64,000 nucleotides of DNA, from contig NZ_BBYA01000011.1 in assembly GCF_001050275.1 (NCBI RefSeq), positions 244,075 through 308,074 on the forward strand, written 5' to 3'. Within the stretch, counting starts at the first letter, position 1, and each line of letters opens with the position of its first letter. Below, piece after piece: positions 36,765-46,202 of this stretch. Position numbers and translations under genes: made by a program. This DNA is from Leptolinea tardivitalis. GTDB lineage: Bacteria > Chloroflexota > Anaerolineae > Anaerolineales > Anaerolineaceae. Under the pieces are notes generated by a model, which saw only the letters and a list, made by a program, of their open reading frames with translations, ran no database searches and was not told the origin of the DNA.

Positions 36765-36793
36765 AGTATACTCTGTCAAAATTGACATGTCAA
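36765..36793 (-). promoter_or_regulatory. padR promoter with operator in the spacer
   Basis: On the minus strand: -35 TTGACA (36788-36793), 17-bp spacer, -10 TATACT (36765-36770). The spacer contains TGTCAATTTTGACA (36774-36787), the same site as at 36175-36188, so bound PadR would cover both promoter boxes. Confidence 0.75.
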
Positions 36794-36874
36794 TATGGTA
36801 ATGAATAAACAAAATACATGTTGGGCCATGAACTGTATCTTTTCCCAACCTGGGAAATTCACTTAATCAATTGT

Positions 36875-39265
36875 CTATTCGTAAGCCAGCGTTTCCCTGA
36901 TGGGAATCTTCGAGGCATGAGACGCCGGCGCAATACTGGAAATTGCGGCCAATGCCAGAACACCTGCAAGCCAGGCAATGGAACCGGTCAACGAAAAAAC
37001 TGCATCCAGCGGTGATTGAAAAATTGAGATTCCAACGCCATAATCCAGCAACATTGTGAATGGAATCGAAAGGATCACACTCACCACCCAGCTCAGCAGG
37101 CCTATAACGATTCCTTCCATAACCACGATTAATTGGATGTTGGTATCAGATGCCCCGATCGCCCGCATCACACCGATTTCACGCGTCCGCTCAAGCACAT
37201 TCAGGTTCATGGTGTTCGATAAGCCGAGCCCGCCTACAATGGCAATCAGACAGGCCATGATCAACATACAGTATGCCAGCACATCCGTGGTGCTTTTCTG
37301 TTGCGAAACCCATTCGGAAGAAGTTTGAACATACGATACAGCGATCTTTCGTTTCTTTAACTCCTTCTGCAAAGCTTCAGATATTGTTGATTGTGATAGC
37401 GAATCGTGTTCATAGGTAATGGCACGCAGTTCATAAACCTTGTTGGGCAAACCGGCTTCATAACTCAGGTATTCATAATTTGTATAAATCAGTGGTGGAT
37501 CGATATTCCCCGGCATCCGGTAAAATCCGATAATCTGCCAGTTTGTCCACTTGTCATTGATTTTTATCTTCACCCAATCGTTCAATTTCAAATCAGGGCG
37601 AATTTTCTGAAGATGGTTTCCGATAACAATGGCATTCCTGTCATCCGGGGTTAACCAACGCCCGGATACCATCATGGGTTTGATCAGGGTTGAATTGGAA
37701 GGGGGGCCAACAAAGACCACGGCATCTTCCTTTTTCTGATCCTGCTTCTGCAATTTTCCTTCAATTGTCAACCAGCCTTCCACGCCCGAAATACCGGGTA
37801 TGGATTTCACAATGTTGGAAATCATTTTAAACGGGTATGACCGTTCCAGAACAACATTAACATCAGAGAGGTAGTAACCCTGAATGTCGACCATTACTTT
37901 GTCAAAGCTGGACCAAAGGTTGAATACTGCGATAAAAATGGCACCGGCAAGTACCAGAGTAATGAATGTGAGAGAAGTACGTGCTTTTTTTCGGAAGGCA
38001 TTGCGCAGGGAAAGCAGGATCGGCCGGGGAAGCAACTTCCACCGGGACTCAATCCCTTTTTTAGGTTTCGTTCCACCGCTCAGTCCAAAGTCGCTTAAGG
38101 CTTCGCGGACCGGCCTATTCAAACTTGTGACAACCGGAATACCCGATGCCAGAACCGGCACGAGAAAAGAAATTAACCCCTGTTGGAGAACAATATCCGG
38201 GTAGAGAGAGGCGGGTGCGGAATCGTAGTTGAGCATATTTCCCATGAAACTGTTCATCAACGCTGCTGCCCAGGAGGATAAGGGTACAGAAACAACGAAT
38301 GCCAGAAACCCAAAACACATCAGTAGTACCATGTACATCGGCAGTATTTGATCCATACTGGCGCCAATGGCTTTCATCACACCGATTTGTTTGGTCTGCT
38401 GCATCATCAATGCGACAATGGTATTAACAATCAGGAAGGCGCTCAGTATAACGGTTAGCCAACCAAAGAAGCTGAGAATGAAAATGACGCCCTGGGTAAT
38501 TTGCCAGGCGAAATGATGGCCGGGATCATACATTGAGACACTGTAAACATTTACACCATTTTTCTCAAATCGGTCAGTAATTTTCTTAACGACATCAGTA
38601 ACATGGGTTCGGTCTGTGGGGTTTTCAGCCACACTGACAAGAAGCCGGTTATATCCGTCATACGCACCCAGCCATTTACCAGTTTCACGGGTTACATACC
38701 CCGTAATAATTCCGGACATGGGGTAAGGAAAGCAGGTTGAATTATGGATGTATCCCGAAAAGGTCAATTGACGTTTTTCACCATTGGGGAGTTCAACTTC
38801 AACAGGATCACCCGGTTTTAGCCCCAACGATTGCGCCGATCGGTCAAAGACCACACCATGATGGGTCAGCGGGGGCAGACTTTCACCTTCTCCGGCTGGT
38901 TTTACGGTATCTAAACGCTTTTTTTCAAATGTATCAATAGCGAGAAAATCGATATTTGTGGTTGTCCCTGAAGGGGTCACCCATTTGGCGATCAGCTCAT
39001 ATACACCTTCGGCGTCCCCAACACCTGATATGTTGCGAATGGATCGCACCCAGTTTTCATCAAACATCGAGGTGGAGATCTGGGCTTCTGATGGATTGGA
39101 CGAATTGAAATCCGTCTCCATATTCTGATTCATCATGCGGCCCATATTATTTACCAACCCAACCGAGAACACACCGACAAGGATCGTTGATACCATCAAC
39201 AGGCTGCGGGTTTTATTACTCCAGAAATCAGCCCATACTTTTCGCCAGCGTGTAAAAAGGATCAT
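36875..39265 (-). CDS. ABC transporter permease with two FtsX domains (MacB-like exporter)
   Basis: 796 residues. An N-terminal membrane helix (about 18-40), an extracytoplasmic MacB-type domain (about 45-240), three to four FtsX helices (about 255-385), then a second helix, extracytoplasmic domain (about 425-650) and FtsX helices to the end (segment ERTREIGVMRAIGASDTNI). This duplicated layout is that of LolCDE/MacB-like mechanotransmission exporters acting on lipoproteins, peptides or cell-wall targets. Its ATG directly follows the ATPase stop codon. Confidence 0.88.
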   Translation of the reverse strand: MILFTRWRKVWADFWSNKTRSLLMVSTILVGVFSVGLVNNMGRMMNQNMETDFNSSNPSEAQISTSMFDENWVRSIRNISGVGDAEGVYELIAKWVTPSGTTTNIDFLAIDTFEKKRLDTVKPAGEGESLPPLTHHGVVFDRSAQSLGLKPGDPVEVELPNGEKRQLTFSGYIHNSTCFPYPMSGIITGYVTRETGKWLGAYDGYNRLLVSVAENPTDRTHVTDVVKKITDRFEKNGVNVYSVSMYDPGHHFAWQITQGVIFILSFFGWLTVILSAFLIVNTIVALMMQQTKQIGVMKAIGASMDQILPMYMVLLMCFGFLAFVVSVPLSSWAAALMNSFMGNMLNYDSAPASLYPDIVLQQGLISFLVPVLASGIPVVTSLNRPVREALSDFGLSGGTKPKKGIESRWKLLPRPILLSLRNAFRKKARTSLTFITLVLAGAIFIAVFNLWSSFDKVMVDIQGYYLSDVNVVLERSYPFKMISNIVKSIPGISGVEGWLTIEGKLQKQDQKKEDAVVFVGPPSNSTLIKPMMVSGRWLTPDDRNAIVIGNHLQKIRPDLKLNDWVKIKINDKWTNWQIIGFYRMPGNIDPPLIYTNYEYLSYEAGLPNKVYELRAITYEHDSLSQSTISEALQKELKKRKIAVSYVQTSSEWVSQQKSTTDVLAYCMLIMACLIAIVGGLGLSNTMNLNVLERTREIGVMRAIGASDTNIQLIVVMEGIVIGLLSWVVSVILSIPFTMLLDYGVGISIFQSPLDAVFSLTGSIAWLAGVLALAAISSIAPASHASKIPIRETLAYE

Positions 39266-39961
39266 TTATGCCGCCAAAGGTATAGATGCCCGTTTTTCAG
39301 CCACGATCATGCCATCAGCAATCATGGTGGTGCTTTGAGTGCGTTTTGCCAGGCTGTCATCATGCGTAACGATGATGATGGTTTTCCCCTGTTCTGCCAG
39401 GCGGGTAAAGAGTTCAAAGATTGATTCCGCCGTTTTTGAATCAAGGTTTCCGGTGGGTTCATCGGCGATGAGCACGGGGGGATCATTAGCCAGCGCGCGG
39501 GCAATAGCCACACGCTGCTGCTGCCCGCCGGAAAGAGCCAGGGGTAGTTTATCGGCATGATCGAGCAAACCGACCAGATTCAACAGGTACTCAGCACGTT
39601 CTTTTCGTTCTGAAATCGGGATCTTTCCGCAGAAGTCCATAGCCAGTAGAAGATTCTCCATAATGGACAGCGTGGGAAGAAGCTGGAAGAACTGGAAAAC
39701 GATGCCCATATTGCTGCCGCGCCAGCGAGCCATTTGACTTTCGCTCATTTTATGGAGAGGGGAGCCGTTGACCCATACTTCGCCGTCAGATGGTCTATCA
39801 ATTCCTGTGATCATATTCAGTAATGTGGTTTTACCGCTGCCCGACTTGCCGATTATGCTGGCGAATTCGCCTGCATTGAATTCCAGGTTTACACCTTTTA
39901 AGACAGGATATTCTCCCGATGATGTTTGGTAACTCTTCTTTACCCCGCGCAGCTCAATCAT
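39266..39961 (-). CDS. ABC transporter ATP-binding protein (MacB/LolD type)
   Basis: 231 residues from the ATG at 39961, preceded by AGAAGG; an upstream ATG at 40024 would add 21 atypical residues. Walker [15 protein letters not shown]-loop FQFFQLLP, signature [15 protein letters not shown], Walker [13 protein letters not shown] and the H-loop [11 protein letters not shown] are all intact. It powers the FtsX permease encoded immediately downstream. Confidence 0.93.
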   Translation of the reverse strand: MIELRGVKKSYQTSSGEYPVLKGVNLEFNAGEFASIIGKSGSGKTTLLNMITGIDRPSDGEVWVNGSPLHKMSESQMARWRGSNMGIVFQFFQLLPTLSIMENLLLAMDFCGKIPISERKERAEYLLNLVGLLDHADKLPLALSGGQQQRVAIARALANDPPVLIADEPTGNLDSKTAESIFELFTRLAEQGKTIIIVTHDDSLAKRTQSTTMIADGMIVAEKRASIPLAA

Positions 39962-40165
39962 TGAGAAACCTTCTGGCTTTTGTTTTGAGGGGGTGTTGGA
40001 ATTTGAAAATGGGAAAAACATCATGATCCATACCTTACGAAAAGATTCTAATAATCAACATACGTGATTTATCCTGAAAAAGTTTTATGAAAAATTTATA
40101 TTTGACTTTTCTCAAGCGCTTATAATCCCCGATCCCTATGCCAGTCATATGGTTTTGTAGTTACT

Positions 40166-40291
40166 TTGACGTAACAACTCTAGTGTGATATATTCCATCT
40201 GCCGGTTTTTCCGGCCGATGGAAAGCAAGTTGTAGAGGTTTCTCTGAATCGGGCTTTTTAGAGGCACTTATCCCCGGCAGTTATTGCCGGG
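40166..40291 (+). promoter_or_regulatory. RNase J promoter and structured leader
   Basis: -35 TTGACG (40166-40171), 17-bp spacer, -10 TATATT (40189-40194). The leader of about 150 nt contains a hairpin at 40196-40220 (CATCTGCCGG with CCGGCCGATG) and another at 40273-40291 (CCCGGCA with TGCCGGG) followed by TTTATTGTTT, terminator-like. Upstream, 40025-40165 is AT-rich without a gene. Confidence 0.6.
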
Positions 40292-40352
40292 TTTATTGTT
40301 TAACAAGGATTCAATTCGACTTGAAGCGCCGAATTGAAGGTTATGGTAAAGT

Positions 40353-42023
40353 ATGAGAAAAGAAAGACATCAAAAAGAAAAAATGATCGGTAAATCATTG
40401 CGCATTATTCCTCTGGGCGGACTGGGGGAAGTAGGCAAGAATATGATGGCCTACGAATATGATGAAGACATCATCCTGGTAGATACCGGGATTATGTTCC
40501 CTGAAAATGATATGCTCGGGGTGGACTATATCATCCCTGATTTTAAATACCTGCTGGACAAAGTTGATCGGGTAAAAGGAATTTTCATCACCCACGGACA
40601 TGAAGATCACATTGGGGCCATTCATCATGTGATGGAAGCGATCAATGCTCCCATCTATGCCACGCCGTTAACCCGAGGTCTTCTTGAGAACAAGCTGGCC
40701 CGCAACGGGCTTTCACAAAAAACTGTTGTGCACACTGTTAATGCCGGGGAAAAAGTGAAGGTCGGGCATTTCACCGTAGAATTTTTCCATGTCTGCCACT
40801 CGATACCCGATGGGGTGGGTTTCGGCATTGAATGCCCGGCTGGGCTGGTGGTTCATTCCGGTGATTACAAATTTGATCATACCCCTGTGGATAACTGGCC
40901 GTCAGACTATGCCAAGCTGGCTGAGTTTTCACGGCGGGGCGTACTGGCGCTGCTCTCTGATTCGACCAATGCTGAACGCCCGGGTTGGACACCATCTGAA
41001 CGTGTGATTGATGACGCTTTTAACAAAGTCTTCCGTGAAGCTCAGGGGCGAATCATCATTGCCAGTTTTGCTTCCCTGATCTCGCGCATGCAGCAGGTGG
41101 CCAATGCTGCCCGTGCCCACGGGCGGAAGATGGCTTTCGCCGGACCCAGCATGCAGGATAATATGAAAATTGCCCGCAAATTGGGCTTTCTGGATATTGA
41201 TGACACTCTGGTTGTTCCCATTGACCAGGCGCTGACCATGAAGGACAGGGAAGTGGTCATTATGTGTACCGGCTCACAGGGTGAGCCGACCTCTATTCTG
41301 GGGAGGCTTTCCACAGGAACCAACCGGTTGTTTGACATCAAACCGGGAGATACCGTGGTGCTCTCATCTCATCCCATACCGGGAAATGAAGAGAATGTTT
41401 ACCGAACAATCAACCGGTTGTTTGAACGTCAGGCTAACGTGATTTATGAAGCCATTGCCCCCGTGCATGTTTCCGGTCACGCCAGCCAGGAAGAAATGAA
41501 ACTACTGCTGCACCTTACACAACCAAAATTCTTCATCCCTGTACACGGCGAACTTCGTCAGTTAAAACAGCATGCCAAGCTGGCGAGAGAAGTGGGCATA
41601 CCCGAAGAAAACATCGCTGTGGTCGAGAACGGACAGGTGATTGAACTGACCGCCGATGCCATGCAATTGGATGAAAAAATCCCCAACAGCTATGTCTTTG
41701 TGGATGGTTCCAGTGTGGGCGAATTGGAAGCTGATGTGATGCGCGATCGCGAATCTCTGGCACAAGACGGCGTGGTTGTGGTTAATGTGATTCTTGACCG
41801 GATGTCAGGCCGGCTTTTTAGAGAGCCGGATATCAATTCAAAAGGTTTTATCGGCGAAAAAGATTCGGACGCCTTGATGGATCAAGTTCGCAAACGGATT
41901 GCCGAAGTGGTTCCTTACTCCAATGGTTCTGTTACTCAAGATGTAGAACGAGCTGTCCGTGATGTGTTGTACGCAGAAACCCACCGCAAACCCACCGTAT
42001 TCGTTTCTGTCAGCAAAGTCTGA
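40353..42023 (+). CDS. rnj: Ribonuclease J
   Basis: 556 residues. Beta-CASP metallo-beta-lactamase nuclease: HGHEDHIGA zinc motif at 81-89, LVVHSGDYKFD, the beta-CASP block with SDSTNAERPG and CTGSQGEPTS, and HVSGHASQEE followed by VHGELRQL. The C-terminal domain is complete. It degrades and processes RNA by endonuclease and 5'-3' exonuclease activity. The first ten residues (lysine-rich) may be skipped if the start is at the second Met (40383). It ends directly against the convergent phosphoesterase gene with no gap. Confidence 0.95.
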   Translation: MRKERHQKEKMIGKSLRIIPLGGLGEVGKNMMAYEYDEDIILVDTGIMFPENDMLGVDYIIPDFKYLLDKVDRVKGIFITHGHEDHIGAIHHVMEAINAPIYATPLTRGLLENKLARNGLSQKTVVHTVNAGEKVKVGHFTVEFFHVCHSIPDGVGFGIECPAGLVVHSGDYKFDHTPVDNWPSDYAKLAEFSRRGVLALLSDSTNAERPGWTPSERVIDDAFNKVFREAQGRIIIASFASLISRMQQVANAARAHGRKMAFAGPSMQDNMKIARKLGFLDIDDTLVVPIDQALTMKDREVVIMCTGSQGEPTSILGRLSTGTNRLFDIKPGDTVVLSSHPIPGNEENVYRTINRLFERQANVIYEAIAPVHVSGHASQEEMKLLLHLTQPKFFIPVHGELRQLKQHAKLAREVGIPEENIAVVENGQVIELTADAMQLDEKIPNSYVFVDGSSVGELEADVMRDRESLAQDGVVVVNVILDRMSGRLFREPDINSKGFIGEKDSDALMDQVRKRIAEVVPYSNGSVTQDVERAVRDVLYAETHRKPTVFVSVSKV

Positions 42024-43037
42024 TCATTGCCAGATCCCGGTGATCAGCCGGTTTTCTTCCAGCGCTGCCTTGCCGATATATGGTAGATTCCAGGCGGCGC
42101 TGATTGTTTTTAATATGGAATAGTGGGTATATGGTGTGGCATCCTGAATTCCTGATTTAACTTTATTGGAAATGAAAACCGTAGCCACCCGACCACCGGC
42201 TGGATCCAATCCGCAGCAACCGTGATTGCCCTGACCTTCATCCCAGGTAAGAATGATCAGCCCGTTTTCCCGCATTCCGGGATAGGCTTGAAGTTGCTCC
42301 ACCCAGGGACCCAGCCAGGTATCCGCAGTTTTTAGATCACAATCATGGGCTGAATGACATATATTGGGGGTAATGAACACAAAGTTGGGAAGACTGCCTG
42401 ATGCCAGATCGTTCGGCAGTTCGTTCAGGTTGACGATATGCGATTCACAACGGTCTTTATCCAGCCGGATTGAATCAAAGTATATGAATGGATTGTGTTT
42501 TTGAGCATAGGTGAGTGAGCTTCCCAGAAAACATGGCCGGGGAAAATCTTCCTGATAGGTTTTCCAGGTCAGACCGGCTGCTTCGATGTCATCCACCAGG
42601 GTGTGGGCAGAAAAAAAGCAGTCTTCGCAGGAACGGGTTATACCGAAGGTATCCCCACCGATCAGCGCCAGATAATTGGGCAGACTGGGATGGGTGATGG
42701 CGAACTCTTGCGTGAGCAGGGCATTTTCTCTGGCCAAACGGTTGTAGTTTGGCATCTGTGAATTTCCGATGACAAAACCGAATTCCTTGTTTTCAAACAG
42801 GATCATCACAATATATTTAAAGGTTGGAACCGGCCGTGGGGTGGGAGAAGGGGTTACCGTGGGAAGAATGGTTGGAGTAAGAGTGACCCGGGTGGGAGTT
42901 TTTGTTGGTAGAGGTGTAATTGACGGCATTTGCTCTGTTATTGTGGGCTCGAGGGTTGAGGCAGGCGGCAAAGGTGCAGGTGTACAACCGGTAACCAGAA
43001 GAAGGATACAAGATAAAGCAAGGAAAAATCTCGACAT
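42024..43037 (-). CDS. Secreted lipoprotein phosphoesterase (phosphatase/phospholipase C-like)
   Basis: 337 residues from the ATG at 43037 with GGAAGGAG before it. Lipobox LVTGC (C18), a Thr/Pro-rich linker (about 20-75), then a PF04185-type phosphoesterase domain: VMILFENKEFGFVIG, THPSLPNYLALIGGDTFG, and ILTWDEGQGNHGCCG with metal-binding Asp/Glu/His. The family cleaves phosphate esters outside the cell. TAATG overlap with pcm upstream. Confidence 0.85.
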   Translation of the reverse strand: MSRFFLALSCILLLVTGCTPAPLPPASTLEPTITEQMPSITPLPTKTPTRVTLTPTILPTVTPSPTPRPVPTFKYIVMILFENKEFGFVIGNSQMPNYNRLARENALLTQEFAITHPSLPNYLALIGGDTFGITRSCEDCFFSAHTLVDDIEAAGLTWKTYQEDFPRPCFLGSSLTYAQKHNPFIYFDSIRLDKDRCESHIVNLNELPNDLASGSLPNFVFITPNICHSAHDCDLKTADTWLGPWVEQLQAYPGMRENGLIILTWDEGQGNHGCCGLDPAGGRVATVFISNKVKSGIQDATPYTHYSILKTISAAWNLPYIGKAALEENRLITGIWQ

Positions 43038-43693
43038 TATCGCTCCTTCCATCCATATTGGCCCAGCAATGGCACAAAAACCACCGGTAGTATGTCTTCA
43101 CTATCGAAATGACTGCCCCGGCGTTGCCAGACCTGCAACTGTTGCAGGCTGCGGGTTCCTGTCGGGATGATCAAACGTCCACCATCTGTCAGTTGATCCA
43201 ACAACACCTGTGGGACAGAAGGAGCAGCGGCCGTCACCAGTATTGCCTGGTAGGGGGCTTCCGGCGGATAACCGCCCGTCCCATCCCCGATAATAATCTC
43301 AACATTCTTGATTCCCACCTCATCTACTATTTTTCGAGCCCGTTCAGCCAATTCGGGAATTCTTTCCATACTGATTACACGGTTAGACAGCATACCCAAC
43401 AGGGCGGCCTGATAACCGGAACCTGTACCGACCTCCAAAACGGTTTCTTTCCCCTCGAGAGCGGCCAATGAGGTCATCAGGGCAGTGATGTAAGGCTGGG
43501 ATATAGTCTGATGAAAACCAATGGGGATGGGTTCATCATAATACGCATAGATTTCATCTCCCGGCTGGACAAACAAATGCCGGGGCAATTTTCGCAGAGC
43601 TTCCAGCAGACGCTGATTGTGAAGGCCGCGTTCTTCGATCTGCCAGCGGACCATGTCTTCGCGTTCCTGTTGAAAATGAGGGAACATTTCCAT
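43037..43693 (-). CDS. pcm: Protein-L-isoaspartate O-methyltransferase
   Basis: 218 residues from the ATG at 43693 (GGAG 8 nt before it); other in-frame ATGs exist up to 43777. Motifs: PIPIGFHQTISQPYITALM, SAM motif VLEVGTGSGYQAALLG, and later ILVTAAAPSVPQVLLDQL. It repairs isoaspartyl residues using SAM. A TATAAT box lies at about 43709. Its stop overlaps the ATG of the secreted phosphoesterase. Confidence 0.92.
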   Translation of the reverse strand: MEMFPHFQQEREDMVRWQIEERGLHNQRLLEALRKLPRHLFVQPGDEIYAYYDEPIPIGFHQTISQPYITALMTSLAALEGKETVLEVGTGSGYQAALLGMLSNRVISMERIPELAERARKIVDEVGIKNVEIIIGDGTGGYPPEAPYQAILVTAAAPSVPQVLLDQLTDGGRLIIPTGTRSLQQLQVWQRRGSHFDSEDILPVVFVPLLGQYGWKER

Positions 43694-43782
43694 AGCAGGC
43701 TCCATTTCCATTATAGCGACCGGTGGGAAATTCTCACGGTTTTCTTCTGAATTCCCGTCGCACAGTGTACAATTCAACCTGT

Positions 43783-45393
43783 ATGGATAAAAATCAAACG
43801 AATCTCTCTAGAAAAAACGAAAAGCCTCGGGAATTGCGACAGGAAACTCTGTTTGTTGTTCTTGCTGCACTGGTTTTTCTCTTTGTGGTCATCCGCACAG
43901 CCTGGATTTCAGATGATGCCTATATTACATTCCGGGTTGTAGAAAATTTTCTACATGGCTTTGGCCCGGTCTACAACCTGGGGGAACGGGTACAGGCGTA
44001 TACGCATCCTCTCTGGTTTTTTGTCATTTCAGGCGTGTACGCCGTGGTCAATGGAGTCTTCGGTCGGTTCTTCCTGGCAGCCCGTTTGCCGTGGACGGTT
44101 ATTTTTGTGTCCATCGCTTGTTCAGTGGGTGCCGCCTGGCTCTTTGCACGCCATATCGCGCGTGATTGGAAAGCTGCCGTGGCAGGCCTGGCCCTGTTGA
44201 CATTTTCACGGGCGTTTACTGATTATTCAACATCTGGATTGGAAGAAGCTCTCACCTATCTGATCCTGGTCTGGTTTTTTATCCGGTATTTTCAGATGGA
44301 AGAAAGTGGACAACTGTACAGTCACCGAGCGATTGGTGAACTGACCCTGATCGCCAGTCTGGGTGTGCTGAACCGGCTGGATATCGTACTTCTGTATGCT
44401 CCAATACTGGCCTGGATGTTATGGAAAAGCCGCTCATGGAAGTCCGTCGGATTTGCCGCGTTGGGGATATTGCCGGTCATTGTTTGGGAACTCTTCTCCC
44501 TTTTTTATTACGGATTTCCTTTCCCGAATACGTATTATGCCAAGATCCATACCGGCATAGCCCAGGGGGTGTTATTCTGGCAGGGACTCGTTTATTATCT
44601 GGGTTCATTCAATTTCGATCCTTTAACCCTGTTGGTAATTGTCTTTAGTTTTACCGCCGTCATCTGTTTGCGGCGGTGGAAATATCTTCCTATGCTGGCG
44701 GGAATTTTGCTGTATCTGTTGTATATTTTGCGCATCGGTGGTGACTTTATGAGCGGCCGTTTTTTTGCCGCTCCCTTCCTGATGGCAGTGATCATATTGA
44801 TCCGGCTTGACCTGGATGCAAAAATCCTGACCGGTCTTGCAGCAGGTCTGTGTGCTGTGGGGCTGGCGTTCGGAGTTAATCCACTGGCAAGTGATGCCTC
44901 CTACCGGGCGGCTCAGCTTCCGGCCTCGGGCGTGGTGGATGAACGCGGGTCATATTATCCTGACCGCGGTTTATTGAATTACACAACCGCCAAACCTTTT
45001 CCTGATTTTCCATGGAATGAACGCGGCTGGCAGCGCTACAACAATAACTATAAAGTTGAAGTTCTGGATGCGATTGGTATGCTGGGATATCAGGGAGGAC
45101 CGTACGTCCATGTGGTGGATAAACTGGCCTTGCCAGATGCCCTGTTGGCTCGATTACCCATTGCCGGTGAGAAAACCTGGCAGATTGGCCATTTCAGACG
45201 GAAGATTCCGGAAGGATACCTGGAAACCCTGCAGGAAGGCGAAAACCGGATTGCTGATCCGAATCTGAAAGCCTATTATGAAAAATTATCCATTGCCATT
45301 AAAAGTGATCTCTTCACACCAGGCCGGCTTGAAGAAATCTGGAAATTGAACACAGGATATTACGACGGCTGGTTGAAAGCCTACCCGAATTAA
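43783..45393 (+). CDS. GT-C type membrane glycosyltransferase (AftB/LphB-like)
   Basis: 536 residues with about ten membrane segments up to residue 380 and a soluble C-terminal domain of about 150 residues. The first extracytoplasmic loop ISDDAYITFRVVENFLHG (about 40-57) carries the Asp-Asp of GT-C enzymes, and GERVQAYTHPLW resembles mycobacterial arabinofuranosyltransferase AftB and relatives. It likely transfers a sugar from a polyprenyl phosphate to a cell-envelope acceptor. TACAAT (about 43766-43771) lies 9 nt before the ATG with TTCTGA 17 bp upstream, so a near-leaderless message. Confidence 0.78.
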   Translation: MDKNQTNLSRKNEKPRELRQETLFVVLAALVFLFVVIRTAWISDDAYITFRVVENFLHGFGPVYNLGERVQAYTHPLWFFVISGVYAVVNGVFGRFFLAARLPWTVIFVSIACSVGAAWLFARHIARDWKAAVAGLALLTFSRAFTDYSTSGLEEALTYLILVWFFIRYFQMEESGQLYSHRAIGELTLIASLGVLNRLDIVLLYAPILAWMLWKSRSWKSVGFAALGILPVIVWELFSLFYYGFPFPNTYYAKIHTGIAQGVLFWQGLVYYLGSFNFDPLTLLVIVFSFTAVICLRRWKYLPMLAGILLYLLYILRIGGDFMSGRFFAAPFLMAVIILIRLDLDAKILTGLAAGLCAVGLAFGVNPLASDASYRAAQLPASGVVDERGSYYPDRGLLNYTTAKPFPDFPWNERGWQRYNNNYKVEVLDAIGMLGYQGGPYVHVVDKLALPDALLARLPIAGEKTWQIGHFRRKIPEGYLETLQEGENRIADPNLKAYYEKLSIAIKSDLFTPGRLEEIWKLNTGYYDGWLKAYPN

Positions 45394-45398
45394 TCGGT

Positions 45399-46184
45399 CT
45401 ATTCAAAAAATCGGGCAATGATAGAACCGGCTAGCCGGGCTGTCCAAACCGAGAGTAGGCCTGTTTTATGAGGAATATAGTAATTAATCCCCGGTTCCAG
45501 CCAGCCCTTTGATTCCCAGTAATGGTAATCGAGGTTATTTTCCTTTTTGCGTCTCCAGAGGATCTGCTGCACTCTGAAAAAGATCAGCGCAATGACCGAC
45601 GGCCTGAGGGCTTTTTCATTTTTGAAAGCATTTATTATCTTTTCGGCTATAGCCAGGAGCGGTTTTTGATATCGCACTTTCAATTCATCCGGTGAAGAAA
45701 GCGCCCCGGAGACAAAATCGCGTTGACCCACAATATACACACCCCAGGTGCGCAGGGTATTTACCATGGTGCGCGCAGCATGGCCGTTGGAACCAGTGCC
45801 GGATGTTGTCAGCAGATAGGCATATTTCCCGGCAAATTCCGGCCGGTGATTAATATGCACCATGCGGTCAAAGAAAGTTTTCATCACTCCATTGATGTCA
45901 TCCACAAATACGGGGCTTGCCAGAATCCAGATGTCAGCTGCCTGCATGGCTGCTTTAATCGGGGCGATTTCACTCCAGAAGGGGCAATAGGTTTCACCCT
46001 TATCAAAACACACCCGGCAGCCGCGGCAGTACTGCAGACCCGCTCCAGCAAGATCGATGCTCTCAATTGCTACGGGAAAATGAACAGCCTGGCTTTCTTT
46101 CTCAATGTTCTCATTGAGGAGCATAAGTATCCGGCCGGTGTTGCCGTTTTTTCTGTAACTGCTGTTAATAACCAGGATTCTCAT
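45399..46184 (-). CDS. NADPH-dependent FMN reductase / flavodoxin family protein
   Basis: 261 residues. Flavodoxin-like N-terminal domain starting ILVINSSYRKNGNTGRIL, followed by LQYCRGCRVCFDKGETYC, the cysteine cluster of iron-sulphur flavoproteins, and WILASPVFVDDINGVMKTFFDR. The C-terminal 80 residues are basic and carry a hydrophobic stretch. Redox role, partner unknown. It is 18 nt downstream of the methyltransferase gene and converges on the glycosyltransferase gene. Confidence 0.82.
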   Translation of the reverse strand: MRILVINSSYRKNGNTGRILMLLNENIEKESQAVHFPVAIESIDLAGAGLQYCRGCRVCFDKGETYCPFWSEIAPIKAAMQAADIWILASPVFVDDINGVMKTFFDRMVHINHRPEFAGKYAYLLTTSGTGSNGHAARTMVNTLRTWGVYIVGQRDFVSGALSSPDELKVRYQKPLLAIAEKIINAFKNEKALRPSVIALIFFRVQQILWRRKKENNLDYHYWESKGWLEPGINYYIPHKTGLLSVWTARLAGSIIARFFE

Positions 46185-46202
46185 GGGGGCGGTTAAGCCA
46201 GC

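Noticed and set aside
38541..38556. A second copy of the TGTAAACATTTACAC palindrome found at 17979
   Set aside because: It lies inside the FtsX permease coding sequence in a region with no promoter; most likely chance from its codons.
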